Positions 17,004-26,348 of a stretch of 64,000 bases of DNA are shown here, piece after piece. The translations under genes and the position numbers were made by a program. Position 1 is the stretch's first letter; the number at the start of each line of letters is the position of its first letter. This stretch comes from Paenibacillus ginsengarvi. Its GTDB lineage: Bacteria > Bacillota > Bacilli > Paenibacillales > NBRC-103111. Under the pieces are notes generated by a model, which worked only from the letters and a program-made list of their open reading frames with translations, made no database searches and had not been told where the DNA came from. The stretch spans positions 1 to 64,000 of the forward strand of contig NZ_RBAH01000033.1 of NCBI RefSeq assembly GCF_003626695.1, given 5' to 3'.

Positions 17004-17903
17004 TTGCTCCGCAACATCAAACTATCGGATTCATTCGTCCTGCTGTTGATCGCCATTCCGGGATTGCTTCATTTTCTAGTCTTCAAATATATTCCGCTCG
17101 CGGGCAACGTGATCGCCTTCCAGGATTTCAATCTGTTTCAGGGCTTTTTGCACAGCAAGTGGGTGGGACTGAAGCATTTCATCTATATGTTCCAGTATCC
17201 CGAATTCGGGATCATACTCCAAAATACGCTGCGGTTCGGACTATACTCGATCGTGTTCGGCTTCCCGGCGCCGCTTGTGATGGCGCTGCTGCTGAATGAA
17301 ATCCGCCTGACCTGGTTCAAGCGGGCGGCGCAAACGATGCTGTATTTGCCGCACTTTTTGTCGTGGGTAATCGTCGGCGGCATATTCGTCGAGCTGCTTT
17401 CGAACGAAGGAATGATGAACCAAATCTTGCAGCGATTCGGATTTGAGCCGCAATCGTTTTTGACGGAACCGAAGTATTTTCTCGGCGTCGTGATCGGCGC
17501 TGGGATCTGGAAAGAGATCGGCTGGTCGATGATTATTTATTTGGCGGCCATTGCCGGCATTAATCCGAATCTGTATGAAGCGGCGATGGTAGACGGAGCC
17601 GGGCGCTGGAGAAGAATGTGGAGCGTTACACTGCCTGCGCTGATGCCGACGATTATTATCCTGCTGCTGCTGCGGATCGGGCATCTGATGGATGCGAACG
17701 TCGAGCAGGTGCTATTCTTCTTGAACCCGCTCGTGCGGGAAGTCGGTGAAGTGTTCGACACGTATGTTTATCGGGTAGGCCTGACCGGTGGAAAGTACAG
17801 CTATACGACGGCGATCGGCATATTCAAGGCGGTCGTGAGCGTCCTTCTAGTCGTGCTGCTCAACAAGCTTAGCAAGAAAACAACCGGTGAAAGCATCTAC
17901 TGA
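17004..17903 (+). CDS. Sugar ABC transporter permease, LplB-like
   Basis: 299 residues from a TTG start preceded by AAAGGAAG. Six membrane segments are predicted, with the LplB hallmark amino end FLVFKYIPLAGNVIAFQDF and the EAA coupling loop LYEAAMVDGAGRWRRMWSVTLPALMP. It forms the channel with the permease encoded next and relies on an ATPase located elsewhere. The stop overlaps the open frame of the next gene, but the true next start lies 19 bases on. Confidence 0.93.
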   Translation: MLRNIKLSDSFVLLLIAIPGLLHFLVFKYIPLAGNVIAFQDFNLFQGFLHSKWVGLKHFIYMFQYPEFGIILQNTLRFGLYSIVFGFPAPLVMALLLNEIRLTWFKRAAQTMLYLPHFLSWVIVGGIFVELLSNEGMMNQILQRFGFEPQSFLTEPKYFLGVVIGAGIWKEIGWSMIIYLAAIAGINPNLYEAAMVDGAGRWRRMWSVTLPALMPTIIILLLLRIGHLMDANVEQVLFFLNPLVREVGEVFDTYVYRVGLTGGKYSYTTAIGIFKAVVSVLLVVLLNKLSKKTTGESIY

Positions 17904-17922
17904 GAAGGAGTCGAGAACGAAT

Positions 17923-18801
17923 ATGATGAACCGGCAGCGTTCGGAAACTGTATTTCAATGGACCAACGGCGCGTTGATCCTGCTCATATGTCTTACGATG
18001 ATTGCGCCGATGATCCACCTGCTCGCCGTATCGATAAGCGATCCCGTCTATGCCGGGGCCAAGCTCGTATATTTGTGGCCGAAGGGACTGTTTTTCAATG
18101 TCTACACGACGCTGTTCCAAATGAAGGACATGTGGAGAGCGATGGGCGTCAGCGTCTATATTACCGTAGTTGGAACTGTGCTATCGCTGGCGCTGACGTC
18201 GACGCTGGCCTTCACGCTGGCACGTCCGCAAATGCCGGGGCGAAAATGGATTGTTAGGCTCATTCTGTTCTCTTTCATTTTCCCGGCGCCGCTTATTCCT
18301 ACCTTTCTTATCATTAATAAGCTCGGCATGATGAATACGCTCTGGGCTTTAATTGTTCCGGGGGCGCTCGGCGCCTATAACGTATTTATTATGAAGACTT
18401 TTTTTCAGGGTGTCTCGAAGGAGCTGATCGAGGCGGCGAAGATCGACGGCTGTTCGGAATTCGGCGTGTACCTGCGCATCGTGCTCCCCGTATCCCAAGC
18501 GGTTTCGGCGACGATCGCGCTATTCCATGCCGTCGGCACGTGGAACTCGTATTTCAGCGCTCTCATCTATATCCGTTCGGAGCATCTGTTCCCGCTTCAG
18601 CTCAAGCTGCGCAATATGGTGCAGAACAGCGCCTTCGATTCGGGCGTGGACAACAGCATGTTCGACTCGCAGGTGCTGCAAACGCCTGAAATGCTGAAGG
18701 CGGGTGCGATCCTGTTCACGACGATCCCGATCCTGATCGTTTATCCGTTTCTGCAAAAGTATTTCGTGAAAGGCGCGATGCTGGGGTCTTTGAAAGAGTA
18801 A
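17923..18801 (+). CDS. Sugar ABC transporter permease, YtcP-like (MalG type)
   Basis: 292 residues from the first ATG of ATGATGAAC at 17923, which follows GAGAAGGAG; 12 extra upstream codons overlap the preceding gene and are not needed. Six membrane segments, EAA loop ELIEAAKIDGCSEFGVYLRIVLPVS, and the family ending QKYFVKGAMLGSLKE. Second half of the transmembrane channel with the LplB-like protein. Confidence 0.93.
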   Translation: MMNRQRSETVFQWTNGALILLICLTMIAPMIHLLAVSISDPVYAGAKLVYLWPKGLFFNVYTTLFQMKDMWRAMGVSVYITVVGTVLSLALTSTLAFTLARPQMPGRKWIVRLILFSFIFPAPLIPTFLIINKLGMMNTLWALIVPGALGAYNVFIMKTFFQGVSKELIEAAKIDGCSEFGVYLRIVLPVSQAVSATIALFHAVGTWNSYFSALIYIRSEHLFPLQLKLRNMVQNSAFDSGVDNSMFDSQVLQTPEMLKAGAILFTTIPILIVYPFLQKYFVKGAMLGSLKE

Positions 18802-18804
18802 TAG

Positions 18805-18813
18805 TGCTATAAT
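18805..18813 (+). promoter_or_regulatory. Extended -10 promoter element before the response regulator
   Basis: TG-C-TATAAT, a perfect -10 with TG extension, 38 bases before the regulator start at 18851. No matching -35. It resembles the element at 15272 and may give the regulator a basal promoter of its own. Confidence 0.4.
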
Positions 18814-18850
18814 AGTAGACGACTAAGGTTCATTATGGGAGTGGTTTATC

Positions 18851-19663
18851 ATGATGAAGGTGTTGCTGGTCGACGATGAACGAGTAGTCAAACGGAGCAT
18901 GAGAGCGCTCATCGAAACGGAGATGACCGACTTCCGAATCGTGGCTGAAGCGAAGGACGGGCAAGAAGCGCTGCAAGCGGTTGAGCTGTACCGCCCGGAT
19001 ATCGTGATCACGGACATCCGCATGCCCGGCATGGATGGATTGGCTCTCATTCGCGAGCTTAAAACGCGGGGGCTGCAGGCGGAATTTGTAATCGTATCGG
19101 GCTATGGCGATTTCGGTTATGCGCAAACGGCGCTGAGATACGGAGTAACCGATTATTTGTTGAAGCCGATCGATGCGGATTATTTCGTATCGGTTTTGAC
19201 CGGGATCAAGAAGCGAATCTCGCAAAGCGATCCGGTACAACCGACGGTTGGCGAAGCGGGCGCAGCAGACGGTCAGGAGCACCCGATTATCCGCGATTCG
19301 CTGGCGTACATTGCCCGTCATTATACCGATCCGACGTTGTCGTTGAAGGACGCAGCAGGCCATTACGGCATCTCCCCGAACTATTTCGGCACCTTGTTCA
19401 AGAAGCTGACCGGCTTGTCGTTCACCCAATATGTCACACACATGCGGATTGAAAAGGCGAAGCGGCATTTGCAGAAACCGTTCGTCAAAGTGTATGAAGT
19501 CGGACTCGCCGTCGGTTTCGACGATTACGCCCATTTCGCCAAAACGTTCCGGAAGTGGAACGACTGCTCGCCCTCCGAGTATCGGCAGCGCATCATCACC
19601 CAGCAATCATCAACTGGCAGCTTCGCTGGCGGGAGCGAAAGGACGAATACGGATGCGATATAA
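18851..19663 (+). CDS. Response regulator, receiver plus AraC-type output (short YesN-like)
   Basis: 270 residues. Receiver domain 3-120 with acidic pair DDE (8-10), phospho-acceptor Asp55 in IVITDIRMPGMDG, and LLKPID around 104-109. AraC double HTH about 165-260 (LKDAAGHYGISPNYFGTLFK, VYEVGLAVGFDDYAHFAKTF). It lacks the long middle domain of full YesN proteins, which are near 500 residues. It is the natural partner of the kinase at 13566 and sits at the far end of the same cluster, an unusual order. Its end overlaps the HAD gene by 11 bases. Confidence 0.92.
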   Translation: MMKVLLVDDERVVKRSMRALIETEMTDFRIVAEAKDGQEALQAVELYRPDIVITDIRMPGMDGLALIRELKTRGLQAEFVIVSGYGDFGYAQTALRYGVTDYLLKPIDADYFVSVLTGIKKRISQSDPVQPTVGEAGAADGQEHPIIRDSLAYIARHYTDPTLSLKDAAGHYGISPNYFGTLFKKLTGLSFTQYVTHMRIEKAKRHLQKPFVKVYEVGLAVGFDDYAHFAKTFRKWNDCSPSEYRQRIITQQSSTGSFAGGSERTNTDAI

Positions 19664-20435
19664 GCTTGTAGCCTTGGATATGGATGGAACGTTGCTCGAC
19701 GACCAAAAACGGATTTCGCCGGAAAACGCAAACTGGATCGCCCGCGCCGGGCAAAACGGCGTGACGGTCATGTTGACGACGGGACGCGGCATCCAGAATA
19801 TCCGGCCGTATGTGGAAGAGCTTCAGCTTCGCTCCCCGCTTGTGGCGGTAAACGGAGGCGAAGTGTGGAAGGCGCCCGGTGAAGTGCACAAGCGTATTCC
19901 GCTTCATCACGAGCTGATCCGCAAGATGAGGGAGAAGGCGCTGGACACGGGAGTCTGGTATTGGGCCTACACGACCGAAGGGCTCATGAATCGCGATTCT
20001 TGGATAGACAAGCCTTGGGAGAAACAGATTTGGCTGAAATTCGGCTACTCCAGCAAGGACGAGCGGCTTCTGAAGGAAATCGCCAAATGGCTGGGGACGA
20101 TTCCGGACATCGAAGTGACCAATTCCCATTGGTCCAATCTGGAAATCGGTCCTATCGGTATTACAAAAGCCAGCGGGGTGGAAGAAGTATGCCGGATGCT
20201 CGGTATCGGTCTTCACGAGTGCGTGGCCATTGGGGACGGCGATAACGATATTTCCATGCTGCGGGCTTGCGGTCTCGGCATCGCGATGGCGAACGCGCCC
20301 GACGATGTGAAACAACATGCCGACAAGACGACGGCTTCAAATACCGAAGACGGCGTAGCCGAGGCGCTGAAATATGTGCTTTCCTGCAACGGTCTAGCCG
20401 TCGGCTCGCTCTTGGACTCGTTTTCCGACAGGTAA
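19653..20435 (+). CDS. HAD-superfamily phosphatase, Cof type
   Basis: 260 residues from the ATG at 19653, inside the last codons of the response regulator, with GGAGCG upstream. HAD motif I LVALDMDGTLLDD with nucleophile and acid Asp, motif II VMLTTGRG, motif III Lys in GITKASGVEEVC, motif IV IGDGDNDISML, and a type IIB cap in between. Cof-type enzymes remove phosphate from sugar phosphates and nucleotides; co-translation with the sugar system suggests a sugar phosphate. Confidence 0.92.
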   Translation: MRYKLVALDMDGTLLDDQKRISPENANWIARAGQNGVTVMLTTGRGIQNIRPYVEELQLRSPLVAVNGGEVWKAPGEVHKRIPLHHELIRKMREKALDTGVWYWAYTTEGLMNRDSWIDKPWEKQIWLKFGYSSKDERLLKEIAKWLGTIPDIEVTNSHWSNLEIGPIGITKASGVEEVCRMLGIGLHECVAIGDGDNDISMLRACGLGIAMANAPDDVKQHADKTTASNTEDGVAEALKYVLSCNGLAVGSLLDSFSDR

Positions 20436-20457
20436 GCAGGCCACGATCCGACCGACA

Positions 20458-20491
20458 AACCTCCGATCCTAATCAGACGGAGGTTATCGTT
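20458..20491 (+). terminator. Weak terminator after the HAD gene
   Basis: AACCTCCG / CGGAGGTT stem with a 12-base loop, followed by a T-rich but interrupted tail (ATCGTTGTT). Confidence 0.5.
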
Positions 20492-20567
20492 GTTGCAGGA
20501 GATGACGAAATGGCGGCGAAATGATAGTATTCGCGATAAATGGACATATAGGAGGGCAAACAATCGG

Positions 20568-21401
20568 ATGGGAATGGCGGATGCGATCTACAAAGAGCTT
20601 GTTCAACAAATTGCGGAGAACGGGGATTGGGATAAAGACCAGCAGGTCAGAACCGTTTGGGCGGACGGCACGCCTGCCTATACGAAAAGCTTGATCTGCA
20701 AGCAGCTCCGTTTCGACAATTCGGAGGTTCCGATCCTGACGACGAAGCGGGTTGCCTGGAAATCGGCCATCCACGAACTGCTCTGGTTTTATGTCAAGCG
20801 TACGAGCGACTGCGCTTATTTGGATGAGCACGACGTCAAGCTATGGAAGGAATGGACGAACGAAGGCAATAACATCGGCAAGGCGTATGGCTATCAGCTC
20901 GGCAAGCCGATCATGATCAAGGGGAAGATAACGAACCAAGTTCAAAATCTGATCGATCAGTTGAAAACAAACCCGGCTTCGAGAAGGCATGTCATCTCGC
21001 TGTGGGATGTCGACGATCTGGACCAGATGGAGCTGTACCCGTGCGTGTGGAACAACCAGTGGCTGGTGAAGCAGGGGAAGCTGCATCTGATCGTTAACGC
21101 CAGATCGAACGATATCGGCCTCGGCCATCCGCTCAACGTCTTTCAATATTATGTGCTGCAGCGGATGATGGCGCAAGTAATCGGGTACGAGCTGGGGACG
21201 CTTACGTTTAATCTGAACGATGCACATATATACGAACGTCACGTGGGGCCTTTGCTGGAACAAGTCGAGCGCGAGCCGTATCCGGCTCCCGAGTTGTGGA
21301 TCAATCCCGACATTCGCTGCTTCGACGATTTTACGATCGACGATTTCAAGCTGGTTGGTTACAATTATCATCCGTCCGTCAAGATGGAAGTAGCCATCTG
21401 A
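20568..21401 (+). CDS. thyA: Thymidylate synthase, Bacillus ThyA type
   Basis: 277 residues; the ATG at 20568 follows AGGAGGG, and the 26 upstream in-frame codons have no ribosome site. It converts dUMP to dTMP with methylene-tetrahydrofolate. Catalytic Cys is about residue 159 in ELYPCVWNNQW, followed by LHLIVNARSNDIGLGHPLNV for dUMP binding and LNDAHIYERHV. The usual PCH is PCV here, as I recall for the B. subtilis/phage phi3T ThyA branch rather than the ThyB branch. Stand-alone gene; no folA next to it. Confidence 0.93.
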   Translation: MGMADAIYKELVQQIAENGDWDKDQQVRTVWADGTPAYTKSLICKQLRFDNSEVPILTTKRVAWKSAIHELLWFYVKRTSDCAYLDEHDVKLWKEWTNEGNNIGKAYGYQLGKPIMIKGKITNQVQNLIDQLKTNPASRRHVISLWDVDDLDQMELYPCVWNNQWLVKQGKLHLIVNARSNDIGLGHPLNVFQYYVLQRMMAQVIGYELGTLTFNLNDAHIYERHVGPLLEQVEREPYPAPELWINPDIRCFDDFTIDDFKLVGYNYHPSVKMEVAI

Positions 21402-21424
21402 AATAGAGGGGACAGGTCATGACG

Positions 21425-21450
21425 GGCGACCGGAAATATTTCTGGCCGCC
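21425..21450. terminator. Hairpin between thyA and the convergent gene
   Basis: Nearly perfect stem GGCGACCGGAAAT / ATTTCTGGCCGCC with a T-rich downstream stretch. It lies between convergent genes and may serve both. Confidence 0.5.
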
Positions 21451-21501
21451 TGTTTGGCGTTTCCGCGTTTTCACTTCGGAGCAAGTCTTCGCATGACACG
21501 T

Positions 21502-22185
21502 TCAGTCCGACGTCAACTTCGCTTCCCTCAGCAGTCTGCGCACAATATCCACCTGATAGCCGACTCGCGTAGAGCGCGGCATTTCCCAGCTTGTTTCCAC
21601 TGTAATCGCTTTGGACTTCAGAATGCCGTAAGCCGCATTGCGCCCCGATCCGGGCAGCGACCGGAGCTTGATCGTGAAGTGCCGCGATCGGTTCGTTATT
21701 CGCCCGTTCAGCTTTGCCGTCACCCGTTTCATGGCGGGGACCGCTTTACTGCGGGGATTGGCGATCAGCGTTTGTCCCAGTACGCGCGGATTTCGCTTCG
21801 AAAAGCCGTTCGCTTCGTGCAGATCGATGTACCAGTCGGGCCGGTTACGCTTTGCCAGGCGAAAGAGCGAGGCGGATAACGGGTGGCGCGCCGATTCCCG
21901 CGAATGACGCGGAAACGTCCGGTTCAGGTCGGGCTTGCCGCGAATATGCCGTTTATAGGCTATCTGGTTGACGATAGGGACCAAGATCAGTTTGCCGCTG
22001 CGAATATAAACATCATGCTGTCGAATTAGGCGCAGCAGCTTTTTCGCCGCAGCGATGCTGGCCACTTCATTGCCGTGAACGCCTGCCGTTACGACGACGG
22101 TGCGGCCGCTCCCGCTGCCCCGTATGATATAGTAGGGCGTTTCGTATTTCGAACTTGGGGCTAACCGGCGTTTCGTAATCTGCAT
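21502..22185 (-). CDS. Aspartoacylase/succinylglutamate-desuccinylase-like zinc hydrolase (M14 clan)
   Basis: 227 residues from the ATG at 22185, which has GGAGGTG 6 bases upstream; the GTG three codons earlier overlaps that site. Zinc-carboxypeptidase-like motifs are visible: GVHGNEVAS with the first metal His and Glu, DLNRTFP for substrate binding, DLHEA with the second His, and a late Glu in VETS. Members cleave amide bonds of small acylated amino acids or peptides. The substrate is unknown, and there is no signal peptide. Confidence 0.82.
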   Translation of the reverse strand: MQITKRRLAPSSKYETPYYIIRGSGSGRTVVVTAGVHGNEVASIAAAKKLLRLIRQHDVYIRSGKLILVPIVNQIAYKRHIRGKPDLNRTFPRHSRESARHPLSASLFRLAKRNRPDWYIDLHEANGFSKRNPRVLGQTLIANPRSKAVPAMKRVTAKLNGRITNRSRHFTIKLRSLPGSGRNAAYGILKSKAITVETSWEMPRSTRVGYQVDIVRRLLREAKLTSD

Positions 22186-22348
22186 AACCGACACCTCCAG
22201 GATAATCTAAAGTACGGCAAAACGCGCAGGTTTGCAATGGGCAAATGACTCTGCCGGAAGACAAAACGGTAAAAAAAGCAATCAAGGAGAAACCGAGGGG
22301 CCTGGCCGAATGATACGATTAAAGAGTGGATTGAAATACTGATGATAA

Positions 22349-22459
22349 TGCGGCTTGATTCTTAATGATCATCACTACGAGACGCTGCTCGTCGAATCGA
22401 TGTTCCAGACCCTTACGAACAAGGCGATCGCCGAGTTGCTAGCGACGAAGTCGAAATAA
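22349..22459 (+). pseudogene. Short 3' gene remnant with its terminator
   Basis: A 36-codon frame (LILNDHHYETLLVESMFQ ... IAELLATKSK, stop at 22457) looks like the helical carboxy end of a protein. It has no start of its own and an in-frame stop directly upstream. A terminator-like hairpin AGCCCC / GGGGCT (22469-22498) follows, supporting a decayed gene. The parent family was not recognised. The rest of the 22186-22537 gap shows nothing. Confidence 0.35.
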
Positions 22460-22468
22460 GGCAAGAGC

Positions 22469-22510
22469 AGCCCCAGGATGCAATCCGATCCGGGGGCTTG
22501 TTTGCTTTTC
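22469..22510 (+). terminator. Terminator-like hairpin after the gene remnant
   Basis: AGCCCC / GGGGCT stem, then TGTTTGCTTTT. Confidence 0.5.
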
Positions 22511-22537
22511 ATTTGCTGTTTGAATCCGGGGTTGCTT

Positions 22538-23083
22538 CTACTGGTCGTCACGGACCGTTTTGCCGGGATAAAACAAACTGCCCCCTTCGCTGACGCTTTC
22601 TTTGGACGTTACGGATGAGGCCGTTAAGCGGAACACAGCCGTCCGGCTCCCGAGCGACGATCTGTATTTGTCGACATGGGTTTTGGATAGCGCCTCCTTG
22701 TAGTAGCCTGGCACATATTTGTCCAGCATCGCCTGCATCGCTTCGGTCGCTTCGTCCAAGTCGGTAACGGCATGGACATGACCGAACACCATGACGCTCA
22801 TAAAGGCTGTATCGGTAAGCGCCGGAACCGGACTGGTCGTTGTTCCGTACTGCTCGCATACCGTAAAACAAGCTTCCGCGTTTTGCTGCATGTACGTGAT
22901 TTTGCGCCCTTCCGCCGCTCCGTGAAAATAGACGGCGCCGTGATGCCAGACGTAGTTCAGCGGTACGACATAAGGCTGGTTGCCTGCGGACAGGCCTAAA
23001 AATCCGGTTTTGGCGCTTTGCAGGAACGACTCGATTTTGTCCGTGTCGGTACAGGCTCTTTTTTGCATGCGAATGGGAAACAT
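22538..23083 (-). CDS. Pyridoxamine-phosphate-oxidase-fold protein (NimA-like flavin/heme protein)
   Basis: 181 residues from the second ATG (23083), 8 bases after AAAGGTG; the first ATG is too close to that site. The split-barrel flavin-binding fold is recognisable from GFLGLSAGNQPYVVPLNYVW, AVYFHGAAEGRK and the FMSVMVFGHVHAV strand. Members bind FMN or heme and reduce nitro compounds or are uncharacterised. It is divergent from a MocR regulator with direct repeats between, so it is probably that regulator's target. Confidence 0.88.
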   Translation of the reverse strand: MFPIRMQKRACTDTDKIESFLQSAKTGFLGLSAGNQPYVVPLNYVWHHGAVYFHGAAEGRKITYMQQNAEACFTVCEQYGTTTSPVPALTDTAFMSVMVFGHVHAVTDLDEATEAMQAMLDKYVPGYYKEALSKTHVDKYRSSLGSRTAVFRLTASSVTSKESVSEGGSLFYPGKTVRDDQ

Positions 23084-23115
23084 AGGCATTCACCTTTCTT
23101 CGTTTGGTGTTTTGT

Positions 23116-23143
23116 GATATTGTCATCTTAATGGGATATTGTC
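23116..23143 (+). promoter_or_regulatory. Direct repeat, candidate MocR operator
   Basis: GATATTGTC occurs twice (23116-23124 and 23135-23143), 19 bases apart centre to centre, about two helical turns. It lies in the divergent region between the PPOX-fold gene and the MocR gene. MocR/GabR/PdxR regulators are known to bind direct repeats. Confidence 0.5.
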
Positions 23144-23187
23144 CCTATTAAAAGTGACAGTTTACGAATAAATGAGGGGGTCAGGGA

Positions 23188-24591
23188 GTGCTTCAATTAA
23201 CGCCGCTGCTCGATAAGATGTCGAAGGTACCGCTGTACTCGCAGTTGTATGCATACGTCAAGGAACAGATCGAGTCCGGCGGTATAACACCCGGAACCAG
23301 ACTGCCCTCGATTCGTTATTTGTCGGGCGATTTGCGGATCAGCAAAAATACGGTAGAGGCCGCGTATCAGCAGCTTGTGGCGGAAGGTTATCTGGAGAGC
23401 AAAAAACGAAACGGCTTGACGGTGCTGGCGCTCGAAGAAGCGGATACGATCCCGGATCCGCCTCAGCCCGTTTCCCGGCCGGATGTTCGGGCAGATTGCT
23501 GCCGGTATGACTTTCGTTATGGCGATATTGAGCTGAAACATTTTCCGGTGCGTACCTGGAAACGCTGCTTATCGGATTCGTTCGACGCCGATCCGTATGG
23601 CGTGCTCGGATATGGCGATGCTCAAGGGAACCCCGAGCTTCGGGCGCAAATCGCAAGCTATTTGTACAAAACGAGGGGCGTCTCCTGTACCCCGGAGCAG
23701 ATCATGATCGGCTCCGGCACGCAGTATTCGATCCATATGGTAATCCGGCTGTTGTCGCTGGAGGGGCAGCGTATCGCCATGGAGGACCCGGGTTACAACG
23801 GCGCGCGGACGGTATTCCAGAGCGGCGGCTGCCAGATCGTCCCCGTAGCCCTCGATCAGGACGGTCTGCATGTGGACGAGCTGTATGCGAAAGCGGCCGG
23901 CGTGAGTGCCGTGTACGTGACGCCGTCCCATCAATTTCCGCTCGGCATGATACTCTCGGTCCAGAAACGAATGAGGCTGCTGCAGTGGGCGGCCCAGCAC
24001 GACGCGATCATCATTGAGGACGATTACGATGGCGAATTTCGCTATGTCGGCCAGCCGATCCCGTCGCTCAAGGCGCTCGATATGTCTGAACGGGTGGTTT
24101 ACTTGGGCACATTCTCCAAATCGTTTCTGCCGGCAGCCCGGCTGAGTTATGCCGTACTGCCGAAAACGCTGCTATCGAGGCTGGAGCCGCTATTATCGGT
24201 TTACAACCAGCCGGCTTCGCCGATCATTCAGCAAGCCGTCTCCTTGTTCATGAGCCGAGGGCATTTCTCCGGTCATGTCCGTAAAATGAGAAGATTGTAT
24301 CAGGCGAAGCATAAGGCGCTGATCGCTTTGATTCAGCAGGAGATGGGGGAGCGGGTCACGATCATTGGGCACAAATCCGGTCTGCACATCCTGCTGGATG
24401 TGATCGGGAAGGACAGCGAGGTACTGCTGGAGCAGGCGGCCCGCAAAGGCGTTCGGGTATATTCACCCCGTATTCATTGGCTGGAGCCGGACGAATGCCC
24501 GCGCTCGTACGTGTTGCTCGGCTTCGGCGGTCTGAGCGATGCGGAGCTGGCGGGCAGTATTCGTCTGCTTCGCGAAGCTTGGTTCGGATAA
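23188..24591 (+). CDS. MocR/PdxR-type regulator (GntR HTH plus aminotransferase domain)
   Basis: 467 residues from a GTG start after GAGGGGGTC. Residues 8-80 are a GntR winged helix (LYAYVKEQIESGGI ... RYLSGDLRISKNTVEAAYQQ); 100-460 are a type I aminotransferase fold with the PLP lysine in YLGTFSKSFLPAARLSYAVLP and the DDYDGEF motif. These proteins use PLP or a PLP adduct as co-effector. The divergent neighbour is a pyridoxamine-oxidase-fold gene rather than pdxST, so the regulated function may be local detoxification or vitamin B6-related. Confidence 0.92.
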   Translation: MLQLTPLLDKMSKVPLYSQLYAYVKEQIESGGITPGTRLPSIRYLSGDLRISKNTVEAAYQQLVAEGYLESKKRNGLTVLALEEADTIPDPPQPVSRPDVRADCCRYDFRYGDIELKHFPVRTWKRCLSDSFDADPYGVLGYGDAQGNPELRAQIASYLYKTRGVSCTPEQIMIGSGTQYSIHMVIRLLSLEGQRIAMEDPGYNGARTVFQSGGCQIVPVALDQDGLHVDELYAKAAGVSAVYVTPSHQFPLGMILSVQKRMRLLQWAAQHDAIIIEDDYDGEFRYVGQPIPSLKALDMSERVVYLGTFSKSFLPAARLSYAVLPKTLLSRLEPLLSVYNQPASPIIQQAVSLFMSRGHFSGHVRKMRRLYQAKHKALIALIQQEMGERVTIIGHKSGLHILLDVIGKDSEVLLEQAARKGVRVYSPRIHWLEPDECPRSYVLLGFGGLSDAELAGSIRLLREAWFG

Positions 24592-24607
24592 GGGGCACGC
24601 ACAAAAA

Positions 24608-24650
24608 AAGACGCCGCTGCCGGGCGTTCCGGTATACGGCGTCTTCGTTT
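24608..24650. terminator. Bidirectional terminator
   Basis: AAGACGCCG / CGGCGTCTT stem between convergent genes. The seven A before it give a strong T run for the minus-strand chemoreceptor gene; the plus-strand tail is weaker (TTCGTTT). Confidence 0.8.
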
Positions 24651-24671
24651 AATCGCCGGAATCGCCGCCTG

Positions 24672-26141
24672 TTACCGGCGTTCCGTCATTTTGTTAATAT
24701 CGGCTGCAAGCTTGTCGAGCTGCAGGAAGCTCTCTACGATGTCCTGAATCCGCGTGTCCTGCGTTTTCATGCTTCCGGCCATTTCTTTCATGGAGGCGTT
24801 GTTCTGCTCCGTAACGCTGGCGATCGTAATGAGCTCCTCCGTAATTTTCGTATATTGGACATACAGATCGTCTGCCGCAAGCTTGACCTCGGCGGATTGA
24901 CCGTCGACACGGGCCGAATTGCCCGATAGCGTGCGGAGCGCTTCGGCCACCTCGCTGGCGGCTTGGCCGCTTTCGATGACCGTTTGCTGACCTTGCGTTA
25001 TTTGTTCGGACGCTTGATCGGTTTTGCTGTGAATCGTTTCGAGTATCGTCACGATTTGTTCGGTCGATCGCTGCGACGTCTCGGCCAGCTTGCGGATTTC
25101 GCTAGATACGACGGCAAAGCCTTTGCCGTGTTCGCCGGCACGCGCCGCTTCGATAGCGGCATTAAGCGCAAGCAGGTTCGTTTGCGCCGATATTTGCTGG
25201 ATCGTCGATACGATGTCGCCGATGCGGCCGTTCTGTTCGTTCAGCTCGTCCATAATCGATACGGATTTGTCGATCGACTGCCGCACATGGCCCATTTGTT
25301 CCTCTAGCGACCTAGCCATCCGGCTGCCGTGATCCGTCAGTTTGACGGAATCGCTAGATAGCGCAATCATCTCCGTCGACCTTCCGGCTAGAGCGGCTAC
25401 GGCCTGTTCGATCATACGCGCCGACTCGCTGATGGCGGAAACGCTGCCGGTTTGCGTTTCGTTGCTGGCCGATATTTCCGCGAAGGATATCGTCACTTCC
25501 TTCGAAATTGCGCTTGCCGAAGTCATATTCGCTTTCAGCTTTGAGCTGAAGTCGTTCAGCAGTACAAGCGAAGCGGACAACTGATCGACGATCGCGGCGG
25601 TGCGGGCTTGCTCGGCCTCGGCCTGCTCGCGCTTCGCGATGACTTCCCGCTGCATCCGTTCGCTGAACAGGGCGGACACGAGCAGCGGGATGGCGACAAA
25701 GGCCAAATACATGAAGATCGTGACGGGATCGTTGTTGCCGAACATCGCGTCCTTGTAAGGGCTCAGCAGCAAATAAATCGTTAGGGCTACTCCCAGAAAT
25801 GCGGAGAAAGCGATTGCCCGAAAGTTCGTATAAAGCGTCATAATAGCCAAATTAACGAAGACGAGAAAATAAGTCGTTATGATCGGGCCGCTTAAAACAA
25901 GCAGCAGCGTCAATATCGTTACGATCGAGGCTACTACGTACATAATGAACTTCGGGAACCAGCGTTTATAGGTCATGACGGTTGCCACTCCGCAAGTGAC
26001 CAGGCCGACTATGGCCAAAACGATGATGGTTTGTGCTGGCGCGCCGGTCAAAAAGTCGACGGCGATGCCCAAGGCGAGCATTCCCCAGATGATCGATACC
26101 ATCTGTTTGTTTCTGCGATGCAGCGTTTCCGAGTAGTTCAA
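24672..26141 (-). CDS. Methyl-accepting chemotaxis protein with polytopic membrane sensor
   Basis: 489 residues from a TTG start with GGAAGG upstream. The first 165 residues form about six membrane segments with no large extracellular domain. There is then a helical linker and the cytoplasmic signalling domain with the conserved hairpin tip [33 protein letters not shown] (given in part; residues about 316-350). Unlike ligand-binding chemoreceptors, it would sense through the membrane, such as energy state or small hydrophobic signals. It is alone, with no chemotaxis genes beside it. Confidence 0.9.
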   Translation of the reverse strand: MNYSETLHRRNKQMVSIIWGMLALGIAVDFLTGAPAQTIIVLAIVGLVTCGVATVMTYKRWFPKFIMYVVASIVTILTLLLVLSGPIITTYFLVFVNLAIMTLYTNFRAIAFSAFLGVALTIYLLLSPYKDAMFGNNDPVTIFMYLAFVAIPLLVSALFSERMQREVIAKREQAEAEQARTAAIVDQLSASLVLLNDFSSKLKANMTSASAISKEVTISFAEISASNETQTGSVSAISESARMIEQAVAALAGRSTEMIALSSDSVKLTDHGSRMARSLEEQMGHVRQSIDKSVSIMDELNEQNGRIGDIVSTIQQISAQTNLLALNAAIEAARAGEHGKGFAVVSSEIRKLAETSQRSTEQIVTILETIHSKTDQASEQITQGQQTVIESGQAASEVAEALRTLSGNSARVDGQSAEVKLAADDLYVQYTKITEELITIASVTEQNNASMKEMAGSMKTQDTRIQDIVESFLQLDKLAADINKMTERR

Positions 26142-26348
26142 CCGATAACCACCTTCCGACGATGTATAAGATCTATGAAAATAATACCACGTGCCTAAAA
26201 ATACGCAAATAGACCTAGGTATAGGTGGTTCGAAAGTTGGGTTTGGAGGGGAGGGTGCGGAATTTTATCGATTGTATTTTTTCGTATCTCGTATCGCCCG
26301 CGGATGATACAATGACAGTAGGAAGTGTCCGAGTGTACACCATGTTAC

